Assembly: GCF_000298235.1 (NCBI RefSeq)
Contig: NZ_BAHE01000002.1
Span: 62,001 to 126,000, forward strand
Origin: Gordonia namibiensis NBRC 108229
Lineage (GTDB): Bacteria; Actinomycetota; Actinomycetes; Mycobacteriales; Mycobacteriaceae
Reading direction: 5' to 3'
Length of the DNA stretch: 64,000 nt
Shown here: piece after piece, positions 53,621 to 62,074 of the stretch
How the letters are laid out: every line of letters starts with the position of its first letter
How positions within the stretch are numbered: position 1 is the stretch's first letter
Notes under the pieces: model-generated
What the model saw: only the letters and a program-made list of their open reading frames with translations
Databases searched by the model: none
Told to the model about the DNA's origin: nothing
Made by a program: the position numbers and the translations under genes

Positions 53621-55225
53621 ATGACCGCAATCGCCGAGGCCATCACCGACCTGACCTCCGAGCCCCACCGCTCACGCCGCAACCACTGGAACAACCAGGT
53701 CCGCCGGCACGCGCAGATGACCCCCGACGAGCCCGCGCTCACCTTCCTCGGCGAGACCCGCACGTGGAAGCAGATCGAGGAGCGGTCCCGTGCCTTCGCC
53801 GCAGCGTTGAGCCGACGCGGCGTGGGATTCGGCGACCGGGTCATGATGGCGCTGCTCAATCGGACCGAGTACGCCGAGGCGATCCTGGGAGCGACCCTCA
53901 TCGGCGCGATCGCAGTACCGGTGAACATCCGTAACAGTCCCGGCGAGATGGCCTACCTCATGACCGACAGCGGCGCGGAGGTCGTCGTCACCGAGACTGC
54001 GCTGACCGGCATCGTCGACGCCGCACGCGAGCTCAGCGGGGTCGCGGACACCGTGATCGTCGTCGGCGACAGCGACACACCCGACCATCTCCGGTTCGAG
54101 GACCTCACCGCCGAGGACCCGTCCGACCTTCCGTTCGTCGACGTCCCCGAAGACGCCGTCGCGATCATCATGTACACCTCGGGCACCACCGGCCGGCCCA
54201 AGGGCGCGATGCTGACCCATCAGAACTTCCAGTCGCAGGCCGTCACGTCGATCTCCACGACGAATCCGCAGGTCGGGGACGTCGCGTCGATCGTCCCGCC
54301 GATGTTTCACATCGCCGGTCTCGCCACCTTCGCGATGGTCTTCTACCGCGGCATCCGCGCGGTGATCCACCCGCTCGGATCCTTCGATCCCGACGTCATG
54401 CTCGACACCCTCGAGCGGGAGGGATCGACGTCGGTGTTCATGGTGCCCGCACAGTGGCAGGCCGTGTGCGCCGCTCAGCAGGCCCGCCCCCGCGCCCTCC
54501 GACTGCGGCACCTCAGCTGGGGCGGGGCGCCCGCGTCGGACACCGTGCTCAACGCCATCAACGAGACATTCCCCGGCGTACTCAACATGACGTCGTTCGG
54601 GCAGACCGAGATGTCACCGGTGACCTGCATCCTCGAAGGCCGGGACGCGCTGCGCAAGATCGGGTCGATCGGCAAGGTGGTGCCGGCCGTGACCGCACGG
54701 ATCGTCGATCCGCTCATGAACGACGTCGAGCCCGGTGAGGTGGGGGAGATCGTCTATCGCGGCCCGACCCTGATGAAGGGGTACTGGAACAAGCCCGACG
54801 AAACCGCCGACGCCTTCCGCGGCGGCTGGTTCCACTCCGGCGATCTGGTCCGTCAGGACGAGGAGGGGTTCCTCTTCGTGGTCGACCGCGCCAAGGACAT
54901 GGTCATCTCCGGCGGGGAGAACATCTACTGCGCCGAGGTCGAGAACGTCCTCTACGGCCACCCGAGCATTGCCGAGGCAGCGGTCATCGGACGAGCGGAC
55001 CCGAAGTGGGGCGAGGTGCCCGTCGCCGTCGTCGTCCTCGCCGACGGCGTCGACGACCTGAACCTGGCCGAATTGGAGCCACATCTGAACGAGAACCTGG
55101 CACGGTTCAAGCACCCCAAAGACCTCGTGATCGTCGACGAGCTGCCGCGCAACGCCGGTGGCAAGGTGACGAAACCCGTGCTGCGACAGCGCTTCGGCAG
55201 CAAGGACGCCGGTTTGTCCGATTGA
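53621..55225 (+). CDS. Acyl-CoA synthetase (FadD type), copy 1
   Basis: A 534-residue adenylate-forming enzyme. It has IIMYTSGTTGRPKGAMLTH, SFGQTEMSPVTC, GGWFHSGDLVRQDEEGFLFVVDRAKDMVISGGENIYCAEVE in sequence, and the catalytic Lys in NAGGKVTKPVL. It should activate a fatty or related acid. GGGAGG is upstream of the ATG. The next gene (55336) is a close paralog in the same direction after 110 bases. By eye the two are about three quarters identical, most strongly after residue 180. Confidence 0.92.
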   Translation: MTAIAEAITDLTSEPHRSRRNHWNNQVRRHAQMTPDEPALTFLGETRTWKQIEERSRAFAAALSRRGVGFGDRVMMALLNRTEYAEAILGATLIGAIAVPVNIRNSPGEMAYLMTDSGAEVVVTETALTGIVDAARELSGVADTVIVVGDSDTPDHLRFEDLTAEDPSDLPFVDVPEDAVAIIMYTSGTTGRPKGAMLTHQNFQSQAVTSISTTNPQVGDVASIVPPMFHIAGLATFAMVFYRGIRAVIHPLGSFDPDVMLDTLEREGSTSVFMVPAQWQAVCAAQQARPRALRLRHLSWGGAPASDTVLNAINETFPGVLNMTSFGQTEMSPVTCILEGRDALRKIGSIGKVVPAVTARIVDPLMNDVEPGEVGEIVYRGPTLMKGYWNKPDETADAFRGGWFHSGDLVRQDEEGFLFVVDRAKDMVISGGENIYCAEVENVLYGHPSIAEAAVIGRADPKWGEVPVAVVVLADGVDDLNLAELEPHLNENLARFKHPKDLVIVDELPRNAGGKVTKPVLRQRFGSKDAGLSD

Positions 55226-55335
55226 CCCGCCGAAAGCTCACGAGCAACCCGTCGAGTCTGCGTAGGGTGTGACGCAGACAACTGTGATGCAGGCAACAAT
55301 GTCGAGCATCGCACGATCGACACGGGAGCCAGTGA

Positions 55336-56943
55336 ATGACCGCAACCTACGAAGCCACCGCCGATCTGACCACCGAGCCGTATCGCTCGCGCCGTAATCA
55401 CTGGAACAACCAGGTTCACCGGCATGCGCTCATGACGCCGGACAAGGTGGCGATCACCTATCTGGACAAGTCCACGACATGGAAGCAACTCGACGACCGG
55501 TCGAGGGCTTTCGGCGCGGCGCTGAGCCGACTCGGCGTGCAGTTCGGTGATCGCATCCTGATGGTGCTGCTCAACCGCACCGAGTACGTCGAGGCCGTCC
55601 TCGGTGCGACGCTGATCGGCGCGATCCCGGTTCCGGTGAACATCCGCATGAGCCCCGCCGAGGTCGCCTACCTCGTCTCGGACAGCGGCGCCAAGGTCAT
55701 CGTGACCGAGAAACTCCTCGCACCCCTGGCCGACGCCGTCTCTGCGTCCACCGGCGGGATCGACACCCTGATCGTCGTCGACGGCAGCGAGAACCCGCAG
55801 CACCTCGAGTACGAAGGCCTTCTCGCCCAGGGTGATGCGGACCTGCCGGCCGTCGACGTCCCCGAAGACACCGTCGCGGCGATCATGTACACCTCGGGCA
55901 CCACCGGAAAGCCCAAGGGCGCCATGCTGACCCACCAGAACTTCCACGCCCAGGCGGTGACCACGATGGCCACCACCGCCAACGCGGACGCCGACGACGT
56001 CGCATCGGTGGTGCCGCCGATGTTCCACATCGCCGGCCTGGCCGCCTTTGCCCCGGTCTTCTACCGTGGCGTCCGCGCCGTCATCCACCCGCTGGGCGCC
56101 TTCGACCCCGACGCCATGCTCGACACTCTCGAAAGAGAAGGCACCACTTCGGTGTTCATGGTGCCCGCGCAGTGGCAGGCGGTGTGTGCGGCCCAGAAGG
56201 CCCGTCCGCGAACGCTTCGTCTGCGCAACATCAGCTGGGGTGCCGCCCCGGCGTCGGACACCGTCCTCAACGCCATGGGGGAGGCTTTCCCCGAGGCGCT
56301 CAACATGACCGCGTTCGGGCAGACCGAGATGTCCCCGGTGACGACGATCCTCGAGGGAAAAGACGCACTGCGTAAGAAGGGTTCGATCGGCAAGGTGGTG
56401 CCGGCCGTGACCGCGCGCATCGTCGACCCGCTGATGAACGACGTGAAGCCCGGCGAGGTGGGGGAGATCGTCTATCGCGGACCCAATCTGATGAAGGGCT
56501 ATTGGAACAAGCCCGAAGCGACCGCAGAAGCTTTCCGCGGCGGGTGGTTCCACTCCGGCGACCTCGTCCGTGAGGACGAGGACGGTTTCCTCTTCGTCGT
56601 CGACCGCGCCAAGGACATGATCATCTCCGGCGGCGAGAACATCTACTGCGCCGAGGTCGAGAACGTCCTCTACAGCCACCCGGCGATCATGGAAGCAGCC
56701 ATCATCGGTCGCGCCCACGAGAAATGGGGCGAGGTGCCGGTCGCCGTCGTCGTCCTCGCCGAGGGTGTCACCGATCTGACGCTGGCCGAACTGGAACCCC
56801 ACCTCAACGAGAACCTGGCCCGTTTTAAGCATCCCAAGGACCTGGTCATCATCGACGAGCTGCCGCGCAACGCGGGCGGCAAGGTCGTCAAGCCGAAGCT
56901 GCGCGAGACCTACGGCAGCAAGGATGCCGGACTGGCCGACTGA
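55336..56943 (+). CDS. Acyl-CoA synthetase (FadD type), copy 2
   Basis: A 535-residue paralog of the preceding gene, with the same motifs (IMYTSGTTGKPKGAMLTH, AFGQTEMSPVTT, KDMIISGGENIYCAEVE, NAGGKVVKPKL). Differences cluster in residues 1-180, the part that shapes the acyl pocket, so the copies may differ in substrate. It has its own GGGAGCC site. It ends just before a strong terminator hairpin. Confidence 0.92.
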   Translation: MTATYEATADLTTEPYRSRRNHWNNQVHRHALMTPDKVAITYLDKSTTWKQLDDRSRAFGAALSRLGVQFGDRILMVLLNRTEYVEAVLGATLIGAIPVPVNIRMSPAEVAYLVSDSGAKVIVTEKLLAPLADAVSASTGGIDTLIVVDGSENPQHLEYEGLLAQGDADLPAVDVPEDTVAAIMYTSGTTGKPKGAMLTHQNFHAQAVTTMATTANADADDVASVVPPMFHIAGLAAFAPVFYRGVRAVIHPLGAFDPDAMLDTLEREGTTSVFMVPAQWQAVCAAQKARPRTLRLRNISWGAAPASDTVLNAMGEAFPEALNMTAFGQTEMSPVTTILEGKDALRKKGSIGKVVPAVTARIVDPLMNDVKPGEVGEIVYRGPNLMKGYWNKPEATAEAFRGGWFHSGDLVREDEDGFLFVVDRAKDMIISGGENIYCAEVENVLYSHPAIMEAAIIGRAHEKWGEVPVAVVVLAEGVTDLTLAELEPHLNENLARFKHPKDLVIIDELPRNAGGKVVKPKLRETYGSKDAGLAD

Positions 56944-56965
56944 CCGCTCCCGCGAGCACGAACGA

Positions 56966-57000
56966 ATCAACCCGCCACCTCGTCGAGGTGGCGGGTTGAT
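56966..57000. terminator. Bidirectional terminator hairpin
   Basis: A perfect 15-bp stem (ATCAACCCGCCACCT and its complement) with loop CGTCG, between convergent genes. A/T at the stem ends suits both directions. Confidence 0.8.
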
Positions 57001-57027
57001 CTTCTCAGTGGTGGGTCTGTCCGACCG

Positions 57028-57723
57028 TCACTTCTTTTTCTTCTTGTCCTTCGCCGGGCGGGTGGCCGCGAGTTCCCGGCCACGCCGGCGGTAGCGCCAG
57101 ATGAACCAGCCGACGGCGATCGCCAGGACGATGCCGATGATCACGCCCCATAGTGTTGCGGCGCGGAATCCGGGTGCATCGACGTCGAAGATGCGTTCAC
57201 CCGCGTGTGCCCCGTTACCGCCGCCCGCGACGACCGCCAGCGTCAGCAGATTCGGGATCGCGACGATGATGCCGAGCACCGCGAATCCGATGGCAGGGAC
57301 GTTTCTCATCCGGCTGCGACTCAGGAACGCGAACACAAAGAGCAACAGCGGGACGAACGTGCAGACGACACCCAGCACGAGGCCGGTCCAGACTCCGCTG
57401 GCCATCGACCCGTCGACCCGGCGACCGATCTGCCCGGCCCACCAGCGAGGTAGGAACGCCTCCAGGATGAAGTAGGTGATCACCAGGAGGGCCGCGATGA
57501 TCAGGCCGATGACGACCTTCTTGACGATCGTGTTCGCACGTTCGGCGGCCGTCGGCTTCAGCGGCGCCTCGGTCGTCGTCGGCGTTGCCGGTGGTGTCGA
57601 GCCGGCTGTGCCGGGCGGCATGTCGCCGGCCGGTGCCGACGTGGGCGGGAGCGGCGTGGTGTGCGACCCGGGCGGCGGATCGACCGGATCTGGCGAATGG
57701 CCCGAGAACTGCTCGTTACTCAT
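57028..57723 (-). CDS. Membrane protein with four predicted helices, unknown function
   Basis: A 231-residue protein. The first ~55 residues are Pro/Thr/Ala/Gly-rich and probably cytoplasmic. Hydrophobic segments follow at about 72-92 (VVIGLIIAALLVITYFILEAF), 108-130 (GVWTGLVLGVVCTFVPLLLFVF), 143-163 and 188-208. The tail is Arg-rich then ends in six lysines. I do not recognise the family. ATG at 57723 is chosen where the disordered tail begins; no strong ribosome site is seen. It is convergent with the synthetase genes. Confidence 0.75.
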   Translation of the reverse strand: MSNEQFSGHSPDPVDPPPGSHTTPLPPTSAPAGDMPPGTAGSTPPATPTTTEAPLKPTAAERANTIVKKVVIGLIIAALLVITYFILEAFLPRWWAGQIGRRVDGSMASGVWTGLVLGVVCTFVPLLLFVFAFLSRSRMRNVPAIGFAVLGIIVAIPNLLTLAVVAGGGNGAHAGERIFDVDAPGFRAATLWGVIIGIVLAIAVGWFIWRYRRRGRELAATRPAKDKKKKK

Positions 57724-57754
57724 GAGGCCGAGTGTAAGCGCGGAAGATGACCTT

Positions 57755-58912
57755 TCAGGTGCGACGCCGCCGACCATCTGCACACGGCAGAGAATCGGCT
57801 TCTCGAATCCCGCCGTAGATTCCCCGCCGCACGATCAACGGCTGCAGTACCGCGTCCACCGACCACGCGGGAAATCGGAATGCCCGACCGTTCGGCGCGA
57901 ACACCTGCAGGCCGTCATGCTGCGTGCCGAGAACCGACCCCCACCGTCGCCGGGGCGGCACATAGCTTCGTGCGCGGCCGGGCCGACGTGACAGGTCCGC
58001 GCGGATGTTGTGGGCGAGCAGCCGGTCGGCGCGGTTGCGTGCCGAGCTCCGAAGAGCATCGGTCGCGGCGATGTCCCCGACGGCGTAGACGAGCTCGTGG
58101 CCGGGAACCCGCAGTTCCGGTGTCACACGAACGAACCCGTGAGCATCGAGGATCTCCGCGGGCAGCCAGTCCGAGTTCGGGGTGACCCGACCGATCGCCC
58201 AGAGCACCGCGTCGGCCTGCACGGGTTGTTGCCCGGTGGACCATTGCACGGGTCCGGTGGTGAGCTCATCGCAGGCGAAACCGTCGGGCACCTGCGCTCG
58301 GTGCCCGCCATGTACTCCGACGCCCAGGCTGCGCAGGCGCGCCGACACGTTCTGCCAGGTCCGACGGTGGTGACGGGGTAATGCGCGGTCGCCGGGGTGG
58401 TAGAGGTCGATCTGCTTGTCCGGCCACGTCGCGGCCAGGTTGGCGGCGGAACTCACCGCGGCGGCGCCACCCCCGATCACCGCGATCGAATCCGCCTCCG
58501 CCAGCCGGGAATGCGCCGCCGCGAGGTCACGGTCGACGTCAGCCGGTGACTGGAGGCTCGGGCGGCGCCAGAAGCCGTTGCGGACACCGGTTGCGATCAC
58601 CAGGGCGTCGAACGGTTCGACGTGCTCGGTTCCGTCGGTACCGGTGACCGTCACCGTTCGTCCGTCGAGGTCGGCCGCGGTCAACGATCCGTGGACCGTG
58701 CGGACACCGTCCAGCTTGCGGAACCGATCGAACGGGATCCGGTAGTCGCGGGCCCAGGCCTCTGGCCGGCTGAGACGTAGCCCGAGTTCCTGACCGCTGA
58801 CCAGCCCGGGCTTCGACGAGATCCCGACGATGTCGGCGTGCCCGGACAGATGGATCGCGGTCAGTACTCCCGTGTCACCGAGGCCGGCGATGACGACGCG
58901 GGGTCGGGTCAC
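57755..58912 (-). CDS. NDH-2-like FAD-dependent pyridine nucleotide oxidoreductase
   Basis: A 385-residue flavoprotein with two Rossmann motifs: FAD-binding VVIAGLGDTGVL (7-18) and NAD(P)-binding IAVIGGGAAAVSSA (about 135-148). FAD-contacting ALVIATGVRN and the final VYAVGDIAATD are present. No redox-active Cys pair is seen, which places it with type II NADH dehydrogenase/AIF-like enzymes. GTG at 58912 overlaps the stop of the DUF1295 gene (GTGA). It is the last gene of a three-gene operon starting with a glutathione-peroxidase-like gene, so a redox role is likely. Confidence 0.85.
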   Translation of the reverse strand: MTRPRVVIAGLGDTGVLTAIHLSGHADIVGISSKPGLVSGQELGLRLSRPEAWARDYRIPFDRFRKLDGVRTVHGSLTAADLDGRTVTVTGTDGTEHVEPFDALVIATGVRNGFWRRPSLQSPADVDRDLAAAHSRLAEADSIAVIGGGAAAVSSAANLAATWPDKQIDLYHPGDRALPRHHRRTWQNVSARLRSLGVGVHGGHRAQVPDGFACDELTTGPVQWSTGQQPVQADAVLWAIGRVTPNSDWLPAEILDAHGFVRVTPELRVPGHELVYAVGDIAATDALRSSARNRADRLLAHNIRADLSRRPGRARSYVPPRRRWGSVLGTQHDGLQVFAPNGRAFRFPAWSVDAVLQPLIVRRGIYGGIREADSLPCADGRRRRT

Positions 58913-59817
58913 CCCGGGATGCGCTCGGTGGATTGCGGTGGTCGGGCACCGCGCGGCGGCCGGGGTACGAACAGCGACACCCGGGCGACGACGTCGGCGT
59001 AACCGGGGCGTCGTGAGAGGCTGCGCTGCTCCATCATCGGGATACTCGCGCCGAGGAACATCGCCAGCATCACCACGACACCCACGAGCAACCACCACCA
59101 GTCGGAGGGTGCGGCGGCGATCCCGAACAGCGCCATCGCAACCCAGAAGGAGAACTCGCCGAAGTAGTTCGGGTGCCGGGACCACGACCAGACGCCGGTG
59201 TCCAGGACCGCTCCCGGCGTGCGATGTGCCGTGAAGCGACGCAGCTGCGCGTCCGCGACGTACTCGAGGGCAACCGCGGCGAACCCCACGACTGCGCCCA
59301 GTGCGGTCAGCCAGGCGAGCGTCGAATCCGGTTGCGTCACCGCCACATATACCGGGACCATGCCCAGGAACACCTGGATGGTGGGGATGACGTGGATGGC
59401 GAACAGGTCGACGACGATCGCCGCACCACCGGCACGCTCCTTGAGCATCCCGTAGCGCCAGTCCTCGTGATCCAGACCCGGCCACCCGGTCGCCCAGTTG
59501 GCGGTCAGCCGGATCGCCCACACCCCGACGACGACGGCGATGACCCAGCAGTGCACGGCGTCAAGGCCGACATCGCCTGCCGCCCACCAGTACACCAGCA
59601 GCACGGGTGGGATGACGCTCCAATAGGCGTCGTACATGCTCGAGTTCGCATACAAGCGGCTGAAGCCGAAGATCACCAGCGTCGCCCAGAGATCGGCGAC
59701 GAGGGTGTCGAGCCACAGGTGGCCGGTGTCGGGCCCCAGCGACAACCACGCGGCGGCGACCCCGAGGGCCACCACGTAGGCGATGATCACACGCACGAAC
59801 GACGTTGTCCGGCTCAT
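58909..59817 (-). CDS. DUF1295 (steroid-5-alpha-reductase-like) membrane protein
   Basis: A 302-residue polytopic membrane protein with about seven hydrophobic segments. The conserved C-terminal part WSWSRHPNYFGEFSFW matches the NADPH-binding region shared by DUF1295, steroid 5-alpha-reductase and isoprenylcysteine methyltransferase-like proteins. WRYGMLKERAGG is a second conserved block. It probably reduces a lipid double bond. It is coupled by 4-base overlaps to the peroxidase upstream and the flavoprotein downstream; the latter could supply electrons. Substrate unknown. Confidence 0.87.
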   Translation of the reverse strand: MSRTTSFVRVIIAYVVALGVAAAWLSLGPDTGHLWLDTLVADLWATLVIFGFSRLYANSSMYDAYWSVIPPVLLVYWWAAGDVGLDAVHCWVIAVVVGVWAIRLTANWATGWPGLDHEDWRYGMLKERAGGAAIVVDLFAIHVIPTIQVFLGMVPVYVAVTQPDSTLAWLTALGAVVGFAAVALEYVADAQLRRFTAHRTPGAVLDTGVWSWSRHPNYFGEFSFWVAMALFGIAAAPSDWWWLLVGVVVMLAMFLGASIPMMEQRSLSRRPGYADVVARVSLFVPRPPRGARPPQSTERIPG

Positions 59818-60320
59818 GATGTCTCGTCCCTGCCGTCGGCGGGTCCGAGTTGTTTCTCGATGGACCCGACCAGTTTCTCGGGTTTGGTTGCCGGCGCGAA
59901 GCGTTCGACGACGACGCCGTCGCGATTCACCAGGAACTTGGTGAAGTTCCACTTGATCCGACCGCCGAAGACTCCCGACTTCTGTGTCCGCAGCCATTCG
60001 AAGAGGGGGTGGGCGTCCGGTCCGTTCACGTCGACCTTGGCGAACATCGGGAAGGTGACGTCGTAGGTCAGCGAACAGAAGTTCTTGATCTCTTCCTCGT
60101 TGCCGGGCTCCTGGTGTGCGAACTGATCGCACGGGAAGCCGAGGACTCGCAGTCCCTGGCCCTGGTAGTCGCGATGCAGCGTCTCCAGCCCCTGGTATTG
60201 CGGTGTGAAGCCGCACTTCGACGCGGTGTTCACGATCAGCAGTGGGTCGCCCCGGAACGTCGAGAGGTCGACCGGTTCGCCGTCGATCCCGGTCGCGGTG
60301 AAGTCATACGCGGAAGTCAT
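59814..60320 (-). CDS. Glutathione-peroxidase-like thiol peroxidase
   Basis: A 168-residue GPx-family protein. The peroxidatic Cys36 is in NTASKCGFTPQY and the second motif is GFPCDQFAHQEPG (Gln70). The third motif FCSLTYDVTFPMF has a resolving-type Cys82, and WNFTKFLV carries the catalytic Trp. Bacterial non-selenium members use thioredoxin or mycothiol/mycoredoxin rather than glutathione. It reduces hydroperoxides, including lipid ones. It is first in the operon with the DUF1295 and flavoprotein genes. Confidence 0.93.
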   Translation of the reverse strand: MTSAYDFTATGIDGEPVDLSTFRGDPLLIVNTASKCGFTPQYQGLETLHRDYQGQGLRVLGFPCDQFAHQEPGNEEEIKNFCSLTYDVTFPMFAKVDVNGPDAHPLFEWLRTQKSGVFGGRIKWNFTKFLVNRDGVVVERFAPATKPEKLVGSIEKQLGPADGRDETS

Positions 60321-60385
60321 GTCGCCACGCTACTTCCGGTCGGCGCACAGCAGCACGCATTGGACCGAAACCGCGCTGCGTCGTG

Positions 60386-61102
60386 TCAGTCGCCGAATCG
60401 CTCGGTGCGGATCCGGGACGGTTCGTGGCCGGCGTCGACCATCCACTTCGCACAGTCCTCGACGAACCGGTTCGGTCCGCAGATGTACACAGTCGGCGAG
60501 CGCGACGGATCCATCGTGAGCGCGGCCAGCTCCGCCGAGTCGAGGCGCCCCGGCGGTCTCGCCGAACCCGCGGGTGCGACGCGTGTGTGGACCAGATGGA
60601 GGTCCATGCGGTGGTGCTCCATCAGTTGCCGGATCTCGTCGCGGTAGTAGACGCGCTCGGGGCTGCGCACCGAGTAGACCAGGGAAAAGGGCGTCAGTGG
60701 TGCGTCGACCTCGCGACTCCGGATCATCGACATGAGCGGCGCGACCCCGGAACCGCCGCCGATCATCTGCACCGGGCGGTCGTCGCCGGAAGCCCACGTG
60801 AAGTACCAACCGTGTGGGCCGCTGATCTCCAGCGGGTCGCCGACCTCCACCACGTCGACCAGATACGGCGACACCTCCCCGTCGTCGAGACGTTCGACGG
60901 TGACCTCGATCGATCGGGTCTCTCGGGCGTCCGACACCGAGTAGGCGCGGGCAGTCGAGTAACCGTCCTCGGCGGTGAGCCGGATGTCGACATGCTGGCC
61001 GGGCAGCACGTGGATGGGTTCGGGCAGGGCCAACCGCAGAGTACGTGCGGACGGGGTGATGTCGACGACGGAGGTGACCGTCGTCAGCAGCCAGTCGGTC
61101 AC
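60386..61102 (-). CDS. FAD/NAD(P) oxidoreductase (ferredoxin-reductase-like)
   Basis: A 238-residue FNR-type reductase. The FAD part has RAYSVSD and the NAD(P) part IGGGSGVAPLMSMIR, with CGPNRFVEDCAKWM near the end. There is no fused ferredoxin domain. The start is GTG at 61102, overlapping the stop of the molybdopterin enzyme gene (GTGA). The pair is likely to form an electron-transfer unit in which this protein exchanges electrons between NAD(P)H and the molybdenum enzyme. Confidence 0.88.
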   Translation of the reverse strand: MTDWLLTTVTSVVDITPSARTLRLALPEPIHVLPGQHVDIRLTAEDGYSTARAYSVSDARETRSIEVTVERLDDGEVSPYLVDVVEVGDPLEISGPHGWYFTWASGDDRPVQMIGGGSGVAPLMSMIRSREVDAPLTPFSLVYSVRSPERVYYRDEIRQLMEHHRMDLHLVHTRVAPAGSARPPGRLDSAELAALTMDPSRSPTVYICGPNRFVEDCAKWMVDAGHEPSRIRTERFGD

Positions 61103-61695
61103 GAGTACCGCTGCTCACGCCAGGGGTCGCCGTACATGTGATATCCGCGCTCCTCCCAGAAACCCGGGGTGTCCTCAGGCATGAAACGAAGGCGCCGAAC
61201 CCATTTCGCGCTCTTCCAGAAATACAGGTGGGGGACGAGGAGTCGGGCGGGCCCGCCGTGTTCGGGTGCCAGCGGCTCACCGTCTAAGGTGTCGGCGATC
61301 CACCCCTGTCCGCCCGTCAGGTCGGCGAGCGGGACGTTGGTGGTGTACCCGCCGTAACAGTGCGCCATGACGTACGGCGCCGGTTCGAACGGCAATGCTC
61401 CGAGCAGGGTGTCGAAGGAGACCCCTCGCCATCGCGTGGCGAACTTCGACCACCGTGTGACGCAATGGATGTCGGTGGTGATCTCGCCGTGGGGCAGCGC
61501 TTGGAACTGCTCCCAGGTGAACGTCGAGGCGCGGTGTTCGGCGGACTGGACCGCGAGCGACCATTTCTCCAGGGGCACCGACGGTGTGGGCTCGGCCGAC
61601 AACACCGGGAAGTCGAGAGTCGTGTACTGGCCCGGGGGCAGGCGGCGGGCATCGCGGTCGCGGCGGCCCACGAAACCCCGGTTGACGATCGCCAT
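61099..61695 (-). CDS. Sulfite-oxidase-like molybdopterin oxidoreductase
   Basis: A 198-residue protein with the oxidoreductase molybdopterin-binding fold. The Mo-ligating cysteine is Cys78 in TTDIHCVTRWS, followed by YVMAHCYGGYTTNVPL, LLVPHLYFWKSAKWVRRLRF and the aromatic end FWEERGYHMYGDPW. It has only the catalytic domain, without haem or dimerisation parts of full sulfite oxidases, like YedY/MsrP catalytic units. No Tat signal is seen, so it may be cytoplasmic. ATG at 61695 is chosen where the conserved part starts; it may be leaderless. The flavin reductase gene overlaps its end. Confidence 0.87.
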   Translation of the reverse strand: MAIVNRGFVGRRDRDARRLPPGQYTTLDFPVLSAEPTPSVPLEKWSLAVQSAEHRASTFTWEQFQALPHGEITTDIHCVTRWSKFATRWRGVSFDTLLGALPFEPAPYVMAHCYGGYTTNVPLADLTGGQGWIADTLDGEPLAPEHGGPARLLVPHLYFWKSAKWVRRLRFMPEDTPGFWEERGYHMYGDPWREQRYS

Positions 61696-61775
61696 AGACG
61701 CGGAGTCTACGCGCAGGCTCCCCGAGGGCCGAACGATGAGGTTTGGCCGAACGCCGGATGTGGGCATTCCGAAGA

Positions 61776-61979
61776 ATGGCGATCAGTGAGAACGACACCG
61801 TCCGCTGGAACACCTCGCAGGGCGAGACCGAGGGAACCGAGGAGGAGAAGCGCACCAAGGAGTTTACCTTCGACGGCCAGAAATTCAAAGCCAGTGAGGA
61901 TGAACCGTATTGGATCGTGAAGTCGTCGAAGACCGGCGCCAAGGCGGCGCACAAGGAGTCCTCGCTGACCAAGAAGTAG
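61776..61979 (+). CDS. DUF2945 (HVA1/TUDOR-like) small protein
   Basis: A 67-residue protein. It matches the DUF2945 pattern: NDTVRWNTSQGETEG at the start, EFTFDGQKFKASEDEPYWIVKS in the middle and TGAKAAHKESSLTKK at the end. Members form a small SH3/Tudor-like barrel and are common in bacteria and fungi; the role is not established. ATG at 61776 is chosen because the conserved part begins there. It is divergent from the molybdopterin enzyme gene. Confidence 0.85.
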   Translation: MAISENDTVRWNTSQGETEGTEEEKRTKEFTFDGQKFKASEDEPYWIVKSSKTGAKAAHKESSLTKK

Positions 61980-62074
61980 GAGCTGCGGGACCGCGAGACC
62001 TCGTATAACCCGTTCGAACCCGGTATCGTCGGGAACTGTCGGGGCCGAATCCGTCGCACACGAAGGGTTGTCCC

